Shown piece by piece: positions 7,521-14,176 of a stretch of DNA of 14,253 nt. The stretch covers positions 1 through 14,253 of the forward strand of contig JAGAFT010000126.1 of NCBI GenBank assembly GCA_017627975.1, written 5' to 3'. A program made the translations under genes and the position numbers. The stretch comes from Oscillospiraceae bacterium (GTDB taxonomy: Bacteria > Bacillota_A > Clostridia > Oscillospirales > Oscillospiraceae). Under the pieces are notes generated by a model. The model was given only the letters and a program-made list of their open reading frames with translations, was not told the origin of the DNA and ran no database searches. Every line of letters starts with the position of its first letter. The stretch's first letter is position 1.

Positions 7521-8374
7521 CCCGTCACCTCCCCGGCCTGACGCAGTGCGCGAAGAAGCTGTTCATGGGTAAACACCGGCCCCACCAGCGGAATTCCGCG
7601 TTTGGAAAGTGCGGCGGCAATCTCTGCCGCCTTCGGAACATTCAGGCCAATCCCCATCAGTTCATCCGTACGCGAAAAAACCTCCTCCGGGGTGCCATCC
7701 ATACAGATCGTCCCATGGTCAAAAACGATCAGCCGCTCGCAGTAGCGTGCCGCATCATCCATATTGTGGCTGACAATCAGTACCGTGGCTCCCGTCTTCT
7801 GGCGATAATTCCGGATGTTTTCCATGATGGTGCGGCTCCCGACCGGATCCAGTCCGGCTGTCGGTTCATCGAGAATCAGCACCTCCGGGCGCATGGCAAT
7901 CACGCCGGCGATGGCGACCCTGCGCTTCTGGCCTCCGGAAAGCTCCAGCGGAGAACAGGTGAAAAGGCTCTCCTCCACGCCCACAAGGCCAGCCGCCTCA
8001 TGAACTCGCTCGTCGATCTCTTCCTTCGTCAGCTTCATATTTTTCGGGCCGAAGGCGATGTCCTCGGCGACCGTCTCTTCAAAGAGCTGATACTCCGGAT
8101 ATTGAAATACCAGGCCAACTCTGCGTTTCACATCGCGCCGGGAGATTTTGTCCTTGTTGATATCCGCTCCGTCAATTTTCACCGTACCGCCGGTCGGCTG
8201 CAGCAGAGCGTTCAGATGCTGGACAAAGGTCGATTTTCCCGAACCGGTATGCCCCAGGATGAAGACGCACTCTCCTTGTGTCAGGGTAACGCTTACATCC
8301 CGGATTGCGGTCTTCTCAAAGGGCGTTCCGACGCTGTAGGTATGTGTCAGATTCTCTACGCTTATGACTGCCAT
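7514..8374 (-). CDS. ecfA2: Energy-coupling factor transporter ATP-binding protein EcfA2
   Basis: A 286-residue ABC ATPase, the second of the heterodimeric pair that powers the ECF transporter at the cytoplasmic face. Walker A is GHTGSGKST (41-49), Q-loop Q91, ABC signature LSGGQ (145-149), Walker B VLILDE (165-170) and H-loop H203. The sequence around NLTHTYSVGTPFEKTAIRDV is characteristic of EcfA2 rather than EcfA1. The frame could extend 15 codons upstream, but I place the start at the ATG at 8374: GGAGGG (complement at 8379-8384) lies four bases before it, and MAVISVENLTHTY aligns with usual family starts. It overlaps the end of ecfA1 by 13 bases and the start of ecfT by seven. Confidence 0.95.
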   Translation of the reverse strand: MAVISVENLTHTYSVGTPFEKTAIRDVSVTLTQGECVFILGHTGSGKSTFVQHLNALLQPTGGTVKIDGADINKDKISRRDVKRRVGLVFQYPEYQLFEETVAEDIAFGPKNMKLTKEEIDERVHEAAGLVGVEESLFTCSPLELSGGQKRRVAIAGVIAMRPEVLILDEPTAGLDPVGSRTIMENIRNYRQKTGATVLIVSHNMDDAARYCERLIVFDHGTICMDGTPEEVFSRTDELMGIGLNVPKAAEIAAALSKRGIPLVGPVFTHEQLLRALRQAGEVTGC

Positions 8375-9219
8375 GCTTCCCTCCGCTGCCGGATCGCAGC
8401 CGCAATTGCATCTGCGCAATCCTCTGTATGAAGCGTATCTGTCGGAATCGCATACCCCATCGCGTTCAGCTCATGGACAATCCGAACAGTTTCCGGGACA
8501 TCCAGACCTTCCTTTTCCATCTCTCCGACATGAGAGAAAACCTCTGCCGGACTTCCGTCCGCAGTAATGTACCCGTTGGACATCACAATCAACCGATCGG
8601 CATCAATGCACTCTTCCATATGGTGCGTGATCAAAACCACCGTCATCCCGTTTTCACGGCAGAGCCGCTGAATGGTGGAGATCACTTCCCTTCTCCCCAG
8701 CGGATCAAGCATTGCCGTCGGTTCATCCAGCACGATCAGCTCCGGCTGCATCGCCAGGGCACCGGCGATGGCCACGCGCTGTTTCTGACCGCCGGACAGC
8801 AGGTGCGGCGCATGCTGCCGAAATTCATACATATCCACAAGACGGAGTGCTTCGTCCACACGCCGCCGGATTTCTTCCGACGGAACGCCGAGGTTCTCCG
8901 GCGCAAAGGCCACGTCCTCTTCCACGACATTCGCGACAATCTGGTTATCGGGATTCTGAAAAACCATTCCGACCGTATGGCGGATCTCCAGAAGCTTCTC
9001 CTCATCAGCGGTGCAAAGCCCGGATACGAACACCTTCCCCTGAGTGGGAAGCAGAATCCCGTTCATATGCTTGGCCAGTGTCGACTTTCCGGAGCCGTTA
9101 TGCCCGAGGATGGCCGTAAAGCTCCCCTTTTCTATGGAAAGGGAGATATCACAAAGAATGTCTCTTCTCCCTTCCGGATAGCGGAAGGTCACATGCTCAA
9201 AATTTACAATTGCTGTCAC
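8362..9219 (-). CDS. ecfA1: Energy-coupling factor transporter ATP-binding protein EcfA1
   Basis: A 285-residue ABC ATPase and first gene of the cluster; pairs with EcfA2 on EcfT. Walker A is GHNGSGKST (39-47), Q-loop Q88 in VFQNPDNQ, signature LSGGQKQRVAIAG from 141, Walker B LIVLDE (161-166) and H-loop H199 in ITHH. An ATG at 9240 would add seven residues, but nothing resembling a ribosome binding site precedes it. I prefer the GTG at 9219, with GAGGAG six bases upstream; this also places the first beta strand (AIVNFEHVTFRYPE) at the usual distance. The longer form cannot be excluded. The upstream region has a promoter at 9357-9385 and an in-frame ATG-TAA pair at 9274-9279. Confidence 0.95.
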   Translation of the reverse strand: MTAIVNFEHVTFRYPEGRRDILCDISLSIEKGSFTAILGHNGSGKSTLAKHMNGILLPTQGKVFVSGLCTADEEKLLEIRHTVGMVFQNPDNQIVANVVEEDVAFAPENLGVPSEEIRRRVDEALRLVDMYEFRQHAPHLLSGGQKQRVAIAGALAMQPELIVLDEPTAMLDPLGRREVISTIQRLCRENGMTVVLITHHMEECIDADRLIVMSNGYITADGSPAEVFSHVGEMEKEGLDVPETVRIVHELNAMGYAIPTDTLHTEDCADAIAAAIRQRREAWQS

Positions 9220-9225
9220 TTCGGA

Positions 9226-9231
9226 CTCCTC
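9226..9231 (-). promoter_or_regulatory. Ribosome binding site favouring the GTG start of ecfA1
   Basis: GAGGAG on the minus strand, six bases before the GTG at 9219, within the codons that would be read from the alternative ATG at 9240. Confidence 0.65.
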
Positions 9232-9356
9232 GCCTGTCATACCGGTTGACCGTTTTTTCGGTAAGGATCCAGTTTACATCCTCCCTCCCGGCAGCCGAGA
9301 AGGGCCTCCGCAGCCGCTAAAAACGAATACCGATATAACTTCTGAATAACTGTGTC

Positions 9357-9385
9357 ATTTTATCATTTATCCTCCCTTAGGTCAA
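9357..9385 (-). promoter_or_regulatory. Sigma-A-type promoter of the ecfA1 cluster
   Basis: Read on the minus strand, TTGACC (9380-9385) and TAAAAT (9357-9362) are separated by 17 bases. Both boxes match five of six consensus bases. Transcription would start near 9350 and give a leader of about 130 bases before ecfA1. I see no recognisable riboswitch in that leader. Confidence 0.75.
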
Positions 9386-9410
9386 TAACGATTCTCTATG
9401 AAAAAAACTG

Positions 9411-9439
9411 TTGACAAATCGGCACAAATCAGTTATTAT
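9411..9439 (+). promoter_or_regulatory. Sigma-A-type promoter of the tRNA Val-Phe-Gly-Cys operon
   Basis: A perfect TTGACA (9411-9416) and TATTAT (9434-9439) have a 17-base spacer, with tRNA-Val starting 17 bases after the -10 box. It is divergent from the ecfA1 promoter, whose -35 box is 25 bases away. Confidence 0.88.
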
Positions 9440-9455
9440 TACAAAGCTGTCGCGC

Positions 9456-9532
9456 GGGAGCATAGCTCAGCTGGTTAGAGCACCTGCCTTACAAGCAGGG
9501 GGTCACTGGTTCGAGTCCAGTTGTTCCCACCA
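9456..9532 (+). tRNA. tRNA-Val (anticodon TAC)
   Basis: A 77-base cloverleaf. Acceptor GGGAGCA pairs with TGTTCCC (one G-T pair), the anticodon stem is CCTGC/GCAGG and the loop CTTACAA has anticodon TAC at 9490-9492. The T arm holds GGTTCGAGTCC, and CCA is encoded at 9530-9532. It is first in a four-gene tRNA operon. Confidence 0.97.
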
Positions 9533-9543
9533 TACGTTAATAT

Positions 9544-9618
<75 letters not shown>

Positions 9619-9619
<1 letters not shown>

Positions 9620-9640
9620 CCCCTTTTTTTAAGGGGTTTT
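9619..9640 (+). other. Short T-rich hairpin between tRNA-Phe and tRNA-Gly
   Basis: ACCCCTT (9619-9625) can pair with AAGGGGT (9631-9637), with a T-only loop and a short T tail. It could be a weak or partial terminator, or simply a spacer trimmed during tRNA maturation. It overlaps the last base of the tRNA-Phe CCA. Confidence 0.4.
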
Positions 9641-9642
9641 AT

Positions 9643-9718
9643 GCGGGCATAGCTCATCCGGTAGAGCGCCACCTTGCCAAGGTGGAGGTAGCGAGTTCGA
9701 GCCTCGTTGCCCGCTCCA
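9643..9718 (+). tRNA. tRNA-Gly (anticodon GCC)
   Basis: A 76-base cloverleaf. Acceptor GCGGGCA pairs with TGCCCGC, the anticodon stem is CCACC/GGTGG and the loop TTGCCAA has GCC at 9676-9678. T arm sequence is GAGTTCGAGCCTC, the discriminator is T and CCA is encoded at 9716-9718. Confidence 0.97.
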
Positions 9719-9723
9719 AAAGA

Positions 9724-9748
9724 CTTGCGGGTTTAACCCGCAAGCTTT
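9724..9748 (+). other. Hairpin between tRNA-Gly and tRNA-Cys
   Basis: An 8-bp stem (CTTGCGGG at 9724-9731, CCCGCAAG at 9737-9744) with a 5-base loop, followed by CTTTATAT. The T run is too short for a confident terminator; a processing or partial termination role is inference. Confidence 0.45.
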
Positions 9749-9752
9749 ATAT

Positions 9753-9827
9753 GGCGCCATAGCCAAGTGGTAAGGCAGCGGACTGCAAATCCGCGATTCC
9801 CCGGTTCAAGTCCGGGTGGCGCCTCCA
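9753..9827 (+). tRNA. tRNA-Cys (anticodon GCA)
   Basis: A 75-base cloverleaf. Acceptor GGCGCCA pairs with TGGCGCC, the anticodon stem is GCGGA/TCCGC and the loop CTGCAAA has GCA at 9785-9787. T arm is CCGGTTCAAGTCCGG and CCA is encoded at 9825-9827. It is last in the four-gene array. Confidence 0.97.
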
Positions 9828-9828
9828 G

Positions 9829-9862
9829 AACAGACGCGTGTAGCGCGTCTGTTTTTTATTTT
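9829..9862 (+). terminator. Rho-independent terminator of the tRNA operon
   Basis: A 10-bp stem (AACAGACGCG at 9829-9838, CGCGTCTGTT at 9844-9853) with a 5-base loop runs into TTTTTTATTTT. It starts two bases after the tRNA-Cys CCA. Confidence 0.92.
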
Positions 9863-9927
9863 CGCACTTGCTTCTTTTCTTTCTGTATGCTAATTTATGC
9901 TTATCTGCGGGAAAGCGAGGTCCTGTC

Positions 9928-11493
9928 ATGCAGGAATACAATCTGTCGTTCACAGAGCGGCTTTCAGGCCGTTTTCTGAACTGGCTCTGGGAGAACAAAG
10001 TTCCCTTTTTCTCCTCCCTGATTTTCGGTCTGCTTGCGCACATGTTCGTCATCACGAACAAGCTTCCCAATCACGACGACGTGATTTATCTTTTCGGGAA
10101 GGGCGCAACCGTCTCTTCGGGCCGCTGGGGTCTGGAACTGCTGCGGCATGTAATTCCGGATTACTCAATGCCCTGGCTGCACGGCATCACGAGTCTGATT
10201 CTCCTCTCCGTGTCAATCTGCATCATTGTCGAGCTCTTTCATCTTCAAAGCCGCCTCGGGCAGATTCTGCTTTCTGCGCTGATCATCAGCTTCCCTTCGC
10301 AGGTCGGTACCTTCTGTTATATGTACACCAGCAGCTCTTACGCGGTCGCGTTTTTGCTCTGTGTTCTCTGTGTTCGGGAAGCGGCCAAGGAAAGCTGGAA
10401 GGACTGGCTGGTTTCCGCCCTGCTCTTCACGCTGATGCTGAGCATTTACCAAGCTTATCTCTCCGTCGCCTCAAGCCTGATGATCCTGCTTTTGATTCAG
10501 GAATTGATGACCAGCGACGGTGAAACAAGGTTTCTTCCCGTTTTGAAGCGCGGCCTTCTGTTTGTTGCGATTCTTCTGGTCGGCTTTGAAGTTTATCGCC
10601 TTTCGATCACGGTTTCCCTTGCCCTGTTCGGTGACTCGGTCAACCAGTACTCCAACGAAGCCAAGGAAATGGCGCCCGCCTTTCCCGGGAGCATCCTGGT
10701 TGTGTACCGGTTCTTTATCTTCAACCTCACTTCCCGCTACAACATGATCATCGTCTCGAAGACCTCACGCCTCATTCACTTTTTCTGTCTGGGGCTGGCC
10801 GCCCTCGGAATCGTGATCAGCCAGATCCGCGGGAAAAACCTGCTGAACACGCTCCTGCTGCTCTTCTGCCTGATCATTCTGCCGCTGAGCATCTGCTGCC
10901 TTTACATGGCATTTTACTGGAATACAATCCACACCCTGGTGCTCTATTCCTATTTTACCCTGTATCTGCTGGCGATTCTTGCGGTTGAGCAGTTCCCGAA
11001 ACCCGCACTCTGTGTCTCCCGCGATCTTCTCTATACGGCGCTGGCTGTGGTTCTGGGGATCAACATCTGCTTTGCCAACCGCTGCTATCTGAAGCTTTTC
11101 CTGGAATACGAAAACGCCTACTCTCTTGCCACCTCTCTGGTGACACAGATTCGCTCCCTTCCCGGGTATCAGCCGGAGGATAAGGTGGTTCTCTTCCCCA
11201 CCGCCGGTGAAGCCCTGCATTTTGCCCCCGAATTCGGAAGCGACGAGGACGCCGAGCACGATCTCATGGGGATTCAGTCCCAGCTTCTCACCGGCTATAC
11301 GGAAGCGGATTTCATCAGCCGCTACATCGGTGCGGAAATGAACATCGCCGACTACAGAGATGCCGTGCACCAGATCACAGACCGAGATTGGGAGCGCATG
11401 CCCGTCTACCCGGCGGAAGGATCCGTCAAGCGGGTCGAAGACGGTCTCATCCTTGTCAAATTCGCGTTGCCGCCGGAGGAACAGGAACCGTAA
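9928..11493 (+). CDS. GtrII-type glucosyltransferase domain membrane protein
   Basis: A 521-residue polytopic membrane protein with about ten hydrophobic segments between residues 25 and 390 and a soluble C-terminal region (about 395-521). After the first helix comes NHDDVIYLFGKGATVSSGRW (48-67), with acidic pair D50-D51 and a GRW motif. This pattern is typical of the GtrII glucosyl transferase family, whose members move glucose from a lipid-linked donor onto cell-surface glycans on the outer membrane face. Substrate here is unknown. The frame is open from a TTG at 9868, but I chose the ATG at 9928, with GCGAGG ending seven bases before it. It lies between the tRNA terminator and a bidirectional terminator, so it is probably transcribed alone; only a weak candidate promoter (TTGCTT 9868, TAATTT 9891) is visible. 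No flippase or priming transferase partner is nearby. Confidence 0.8.
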   Translation: MQEYNLSFTERLSGRFLNWLWENKVPFFSSLIFGLLAHMFVITNKLPNHDDVIYLFGKGATVSSGRWGLELLRHVIPDYSMPWLHGITSLILLSVSICIIVELFHLQSRLGQILLSALIISFPSQVGTFCYMYTSSSYAVAFLLCVLCVREAAKESWKDWLVSALLFTLMLSIYQAYLSVASSLMILLLIQELMTSDGETRFLPVLKRGLLFVAILLVGFEVYRLSITVSLALFGDSVNQYSNEAKEMAPAFPGSILVVYRFFIFNLTSRYNMIIVSKTSRLIHFFCLGLAALGIVISQIRGKNLLNTLLLLFCLIILPLSICCLYMAFYWNTIHTLVLYSYFTLYLLAILAVEQFPKPALCVSRDLLYTALAVVLGINICFANRCYLKLFLEYENAYSLATSLVTQIRSLPGYQPEDKVVLFPTAGEALHFAPEFGSDEDAEHDLMGIQSQLLTGYTEADFISRYIGAEMNIADYRDAVHQITDRDWERMPVYPAEGSVKRVEDGLILVKFALPPEEQEP

Positions 11494-11497
11494 TTGT

Positions 11498-11544
11498 AAA
11501 AACGAGGCAGACGGCCGAACAAAACAGCCGTCTGCCTCGTTTTT
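11498..11544. terminator. Bidirectional terminator between gtrII-like gene and ybaB
   Basis: An 18-bp perfect stem (11498-11515 with 11527-11544) and an 11-base loop. Its outer pairs are A5 on the left and T5 on the right, so both strands end in a T run. It begins five bases after the stop of the plus-strand gene and 37 bases beyond the ybaB stop, so it serves both convergent transcripts. Confidence 0.93.
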
Positions 11545-11581
11545 GATTTCTGTGATCTATGCGTGGTGTGACGCAAGATGC

Positions 11582-11926
11582 TCAGAACATCCCGGGGAAG
11601 CCGCCGAGGCCGCCCTGAAGCTTTGCCATGGATTCACTGGTCTTGTCGTCCGCCGCTTTGAGCGCACCGTTGACCGCCGTGAGAATCAGATCCTGAAGCA
11701 TTTCCACGTCTTCCGGATCCACCACTTCCGGATCAATTGTGATCTCCTTGAACTCACGGGTGCCCGTAATCACGGCTTTGACCGCGCCGCCGCCCGCTGT
11801 GAATTCAAAATCCGTAGACTCAAGCTCCTGCTGCATCTTCATGAATTCCTGCTGCATTTTCTGAGCCTGTCTCATCATGTTTGCCTGACTGCCGGGCATA
11901 CCGCCGCGGAAACCGCCTTTTGCCAT
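11582..11926 (-). CDS. ybaB: YbaB/EbfC family nucleoid-associated protein
   Basis: A 114-residue small DNA-binding protein of the YbaB/EbfC family, which forms dimers that coat DNA. The N-terminal helix MMRQAQKMQQEFMKMQQELE is the family hallmark, followed by the GGGAVKAVITGTREFKEITIDPEVVDPEDVEMLQDL core and a Gly/Met-rich tail (GGLGGFPGMF). GGAGGT lies eight bases before the ATG. It starts 48 bases after dnaX in the same direction. It is the last gene before the bidirectional terminator, although recR would commonly come next. Confidence 0.96.
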   Translation of the reverse strand: MAKGGFRGGMPGSQANMMRQAQKMQQEFMKMQQELESTDFEFTAGGGAVKAVITGTREFKEITIDPEVVDPEDVEMLQDLILTAVNGALKAADDKTSESMAKLQGGLGGFPGMF

Positions 11927-11974
11927 ATCTGTTTACCTCCCTGCCGCACTGCGGCTGATTATGTATTAATTGAA

Positions 11975-13759
11975 TCAGGATACAAATGTTACTTCCTTAA
12001 ACTGTTTCAGTTCGTTGAGGTCTCGTACCGAGCGCCGGTCATGAGAAAGTTCGGCGAGCCGTACCGCCACCGGGTATCCCAGCACGCTTTCCGCCGTCGA
12101 GGCGAACACCCCGCGTACTTCCGGTTTCTTCATCCGGTCCAGCAGGAAGCCCGGAACTGCTTCCAGGACCAGGTCTCGGTTTTGAAGCGAGAGCCGGAAC
12201 TTTGTCTGGTCCTCCACCGAGAAGCGCAGCTCGATGGGCAGCTTATCACGAGCCTGCTTCAGAATCGTCTTCTCCAGCTCTGCGGTATTCCCGCCGCCCG
12301 GCGTCTCTCCTCCGGTCTCCCCGTGCCGGGCTGTCTCGTCCGGTTTCTCGGCAGCTCCGCCTCCGGGTGCTCCCGCCGTCGGTGCGGGATCCGGGGCCGT
12401 CTGGATCCGCGGGGGCTCCGGTATGATTTCCCTCTTCGGTTCGGGTTCATATCGACGCATCGGAGGTGCTTCCGCCTCGTCGCGGTTCATTTCCGCCGGA
12501 GCGGACGCATAGGGTTCCGGCTCATCGTTCAGGAACTCTTCAAACCGCTCGTCTGTCTCCGGTTCCTCCCGTTCCGTCACCTGGGTGCGTGCCGTCTGTT
12601 TCGAAACAGCAGGGACGCCGCTTTGAATTGCCTCTTCCAGCCGCGAAATGCGCGCCCGGAGAGAAAGCACACTGTCTGCTGTCCTGCTGTCGCACAGACT
12701 TACGATGCAGATCTCCGCAGCTGTGCGGGGATTGCGAATCTGTCTGATCCGAACCTGCGCATCCTGCACAGTATCCGCACAGTACAGGAGTTCTTCTCTG
12801 GTCATCGCCGCCGCAAATCCGTCCAAGACCGACCGCTCATAGTTTCCGGATATCAGCTCCGCCGCTCCCGCGGGAGCGGCCTTGACGATCAGAATGTCAC
12901 GGATCAGCCCGTTCAGTTCGCCGAGGAAGGACGCCGGTTCTTTTCCGTTCAGCCAGATCTTCTGAAAGAGAGTCAGGGCTTTTGCACTGTCATGACGCAG
13001 AACCGCCTTGAGGAGCTGAACCAGATTCAGATTTCCCGCCAGGCCCATCGTCTCGAACACGGTTTCGGTCGTGATGTGTTCCTGAGACGAACACTGGTCC
13101 AGAATGCTCAGCGCGTCACGGACCCCGCCTTCGGCGAGGCGCGCGATCTGCAGCGCCGCAGCTTCGTCCAGCTGGAGCGCTTCCCTTCCCGCGATTTCAC
13201 CGAGATAGGCGGAAAGGCGCTCTGTGGGGATACGCCGGAAACTGTGACGCTGGCAGCGAGAGAGAATCGTCGCCGGGACCTTCTGCAGCTCGGTCGTCGC
13301 AAGAATAAACATCAGGTGCTCGGGCGGCTCCTCGATGATCTTCAGCAATGCGTTGAAGGCCGCCAGGGACAGCATGTGGACTTCATCAATAATGTACACA
13401 CGCTTCTTTGCAACCGCCGGCGAAAAGACCGCCTCTTCCCGCAGATCCCGGACATTGTCCACGCCCGTGTTGGATGCGGCGTCCAGCTCCACGATGTCCA
13501 GGATGCTTCCGTCGTCAATCCCTCTGCAGAACCTGCATTTGTTGCAGGGGTTCCCGTTCACCGGGTTCTCGCAGTTGACAGCCTTGGCCAGAATTCTCGC
13601 ACAGGTGGTTTTGCCGGTTCCTCTTGTGCCGATAAAAATATAGGCATGAGAGAGATGCCCTGTGCGGACCTGGGTCTTGAGGGTCTCGGTGATATGTTCC
13701 TGGCCGATCACATCGTCAAAAACCTTTGGTCTCCATTTGCGATAGAGTGCCTGATACAT
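11975..13759 (-). CDS. dnaX: DNA polymerase III subunit gamma/tau
   Basis: A 594-residue clamp-loader ATPase of the replisome. Walker A is GTRGTGKT (44-51), zinc-binding cysteines are C63, C72, C75 and C78, Walker B is IIDEVH (123-128), and the SRC motif is at 167-169. Clamp-loader domain III spans about 235-360. A low-complexity Pro/Glu/Gly linker (about 380-495) leads to a C-terminal domain (496-594), so this is a full tau-like form. I see no A-AAA-AAG slippery heptamer of the E. coli frameshift kind. The frame is open to 13888, but that extension lies in the SRP RNA; the start is the ATG at 13759 (MYQALYRKWRPKVFDDVIGQ), with GGTGAGGG just upstream. It begins 26 bases after the SRP RNA end, with no separate promoter seen in the gap. 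Confidence 0.97.
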   Translation of the reverse strand: MYQALYRKWRPKVFDDVIGQEHITETLKTQVRTGHLSHAYIFIGTRGTGKTTCARILAKAVNCENPVNGNPCNKCRFCRGIDDGSILDIVELDAASNTGVDNVRDLREEAVFSPAVAKKRVYIIDEVHMLSLAAFNALLKIIEEPPEHLMFILATTELQKVPATILSRCQRHSFRRIPTERLSAYLGEIAGREALQLDEAAALQIARLAEGGVRDALSILDQCSSQEHITTETVFETMGLAGNLNLVQLLKAVLRHDSAKALTLFQKIWLNGKEPASFLGELNGLIRDILIVKAAPAGAAELISGNYERSVLDGFAAAMTREELLYCADTVQDAQVRIRQIRNPRTAAEICIVSLCDSRTADSVLSLRARISRLEEAIQSGVPAVSKQTARTQVTEREEPETDERFEEFLNDEPEPYASAPAEMNRDEAEAPPMRRYEPEPKREIIPEPPRIQTAPDPAPTAGAPGGGAAEKPDETARHGETGGETPGGGNTAELEKTILKQARDKLPIELRFSVEDQTKFRLSLQNRDLVLEAVPGFLLDRMKKPEVRGVFASTAESVLGYPVAVRLAELSHDRRSVRDLNELKQFKEVTFVS

Positions 13760-13785
13760 TCCCTCACCCCCCTGAGCATAAAAAT

Positions 13786-14083
13786 GTGGCCCTTGACAAG
13801 ACTGCACACCCTTCTTTGGAACTCCCCCCATGTCCGTTACGCCGGCAGCCGGCTCGAACCCGGCTCCCCCGCGGCACACGAAAAGCACCGCTTAATGCTG
13901 CTCGGTTCCCCGCCTGACATGGTTCACGGGTTTCCGTTGCGCAGGACCGGATCGTCAACGCTGCTTACCGGGGTCAGACGACACAGAAGCAACCCTCGGT
14001 TGGGAATTCATCCCTGCTGTAGCGGATTGCAGGTTACAGGGCACCGCTAGCTCCCCGATTAGTGCAGCCTTGTCAAAAGCCAC
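13786..14083 (-). ncRNA. ffs: Signal recognition particle RNA, large (Alu-containing) type
   Basis: An RNA of about 298 bases on the minus strand, the scaffold that binds Ffh to target secretory and membrane proteins. The Alu domain shows GGTGCCCTGTAACC followed by TGCAATCCGCTACAGCAGGG, close to the B. subtilis scRNA sequence. The S-domain tip shows CCATGTCAGG, a CGG-GGAA-CCG tetraloop hairpin and AGCAGCATTAAG, the conserved Ffh-binding region. The two ends pair over 22 consecutive positions (14062-14083 with 13786-13807, allowing G-T pairs), and the 3' end runs into ATTTTT, so the closing stem can double as a terminator. This region does not code for protein despite open frames across it. 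Confidence 0.96.
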
Positions 14084-14090
14084 GTCTGAT

Positions 14091-14119
14091 ATAATACACC
14101 ATTTTTTATTTCGTTGCAA
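14091..14119 (-). promoter_or_regulatory. Promoter of the SRP RNA gene
   Basis: On the minus strand TTGCAA (14114-14119) and TATTAT (14091-14096) are separated by 17 bases. The predicted start falls about seven bases on, at 14083-14084, exactly where the paired 5' end of the SRP RNA begins. It may also be the main promoter for dnaX-ybaB. Confidence 0.8.
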
Positions 14120-14127
14120 TATTTTTC

Positions 14128-14155
14128 TTTACTTTTTGAAAAATTGTGTTATAAT
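14128..14155 (+). promoter_or_regulatory. Promoter of tRNA-Ala
   Basis: A perfect TATAAT at 14150-14155 lies 21 bases before the tRNA-Ala gene. The best -35 is a weak TTTACT (14128-14133) at 16-base spacing. It is back to back with the SRP RNA promoter in an AT-rich stretch. Confidence 0.7.
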
Positions 14156-14176
14156 AACAAAGCCTCAAGAGAAAAT

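Noticed and set aside
7565..9249. Two long plus-strand open frames opposite ecfA2 and ecfA1
   Set aside because: Both mirror ABC ATPase genes with complete motifs; the antisense products show no domain and are shadows.
9241..9410. A riboswitch in the ecfA1 leader
   Set aside because: ECF genes are often controlled by vitamin riboswitches, but I see none of the conserved cores (for example TPP or cobalamin) and no terminator hairpin with a T run in the leader.
13760..13888. A 43-residue N-terminal extension of dnaX
   Set aside because: Those codons lie in the SRP RNA 3' end and gap, and the ATG at 13759 gives the normal family N-terminus.
11360..14050. An 896-codon open frame on the plus strand
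   Set aside because: It runs antisense to ybaB, dnaX and most of the SRP RNA, crosses the 18-bp terminator at 11498-11544 and begins inside the GtrII-like gene. Its product is Arg/His/Leu-rich with no recognisable domain. Long antisense frames are common opposite GC-biased coding genes.
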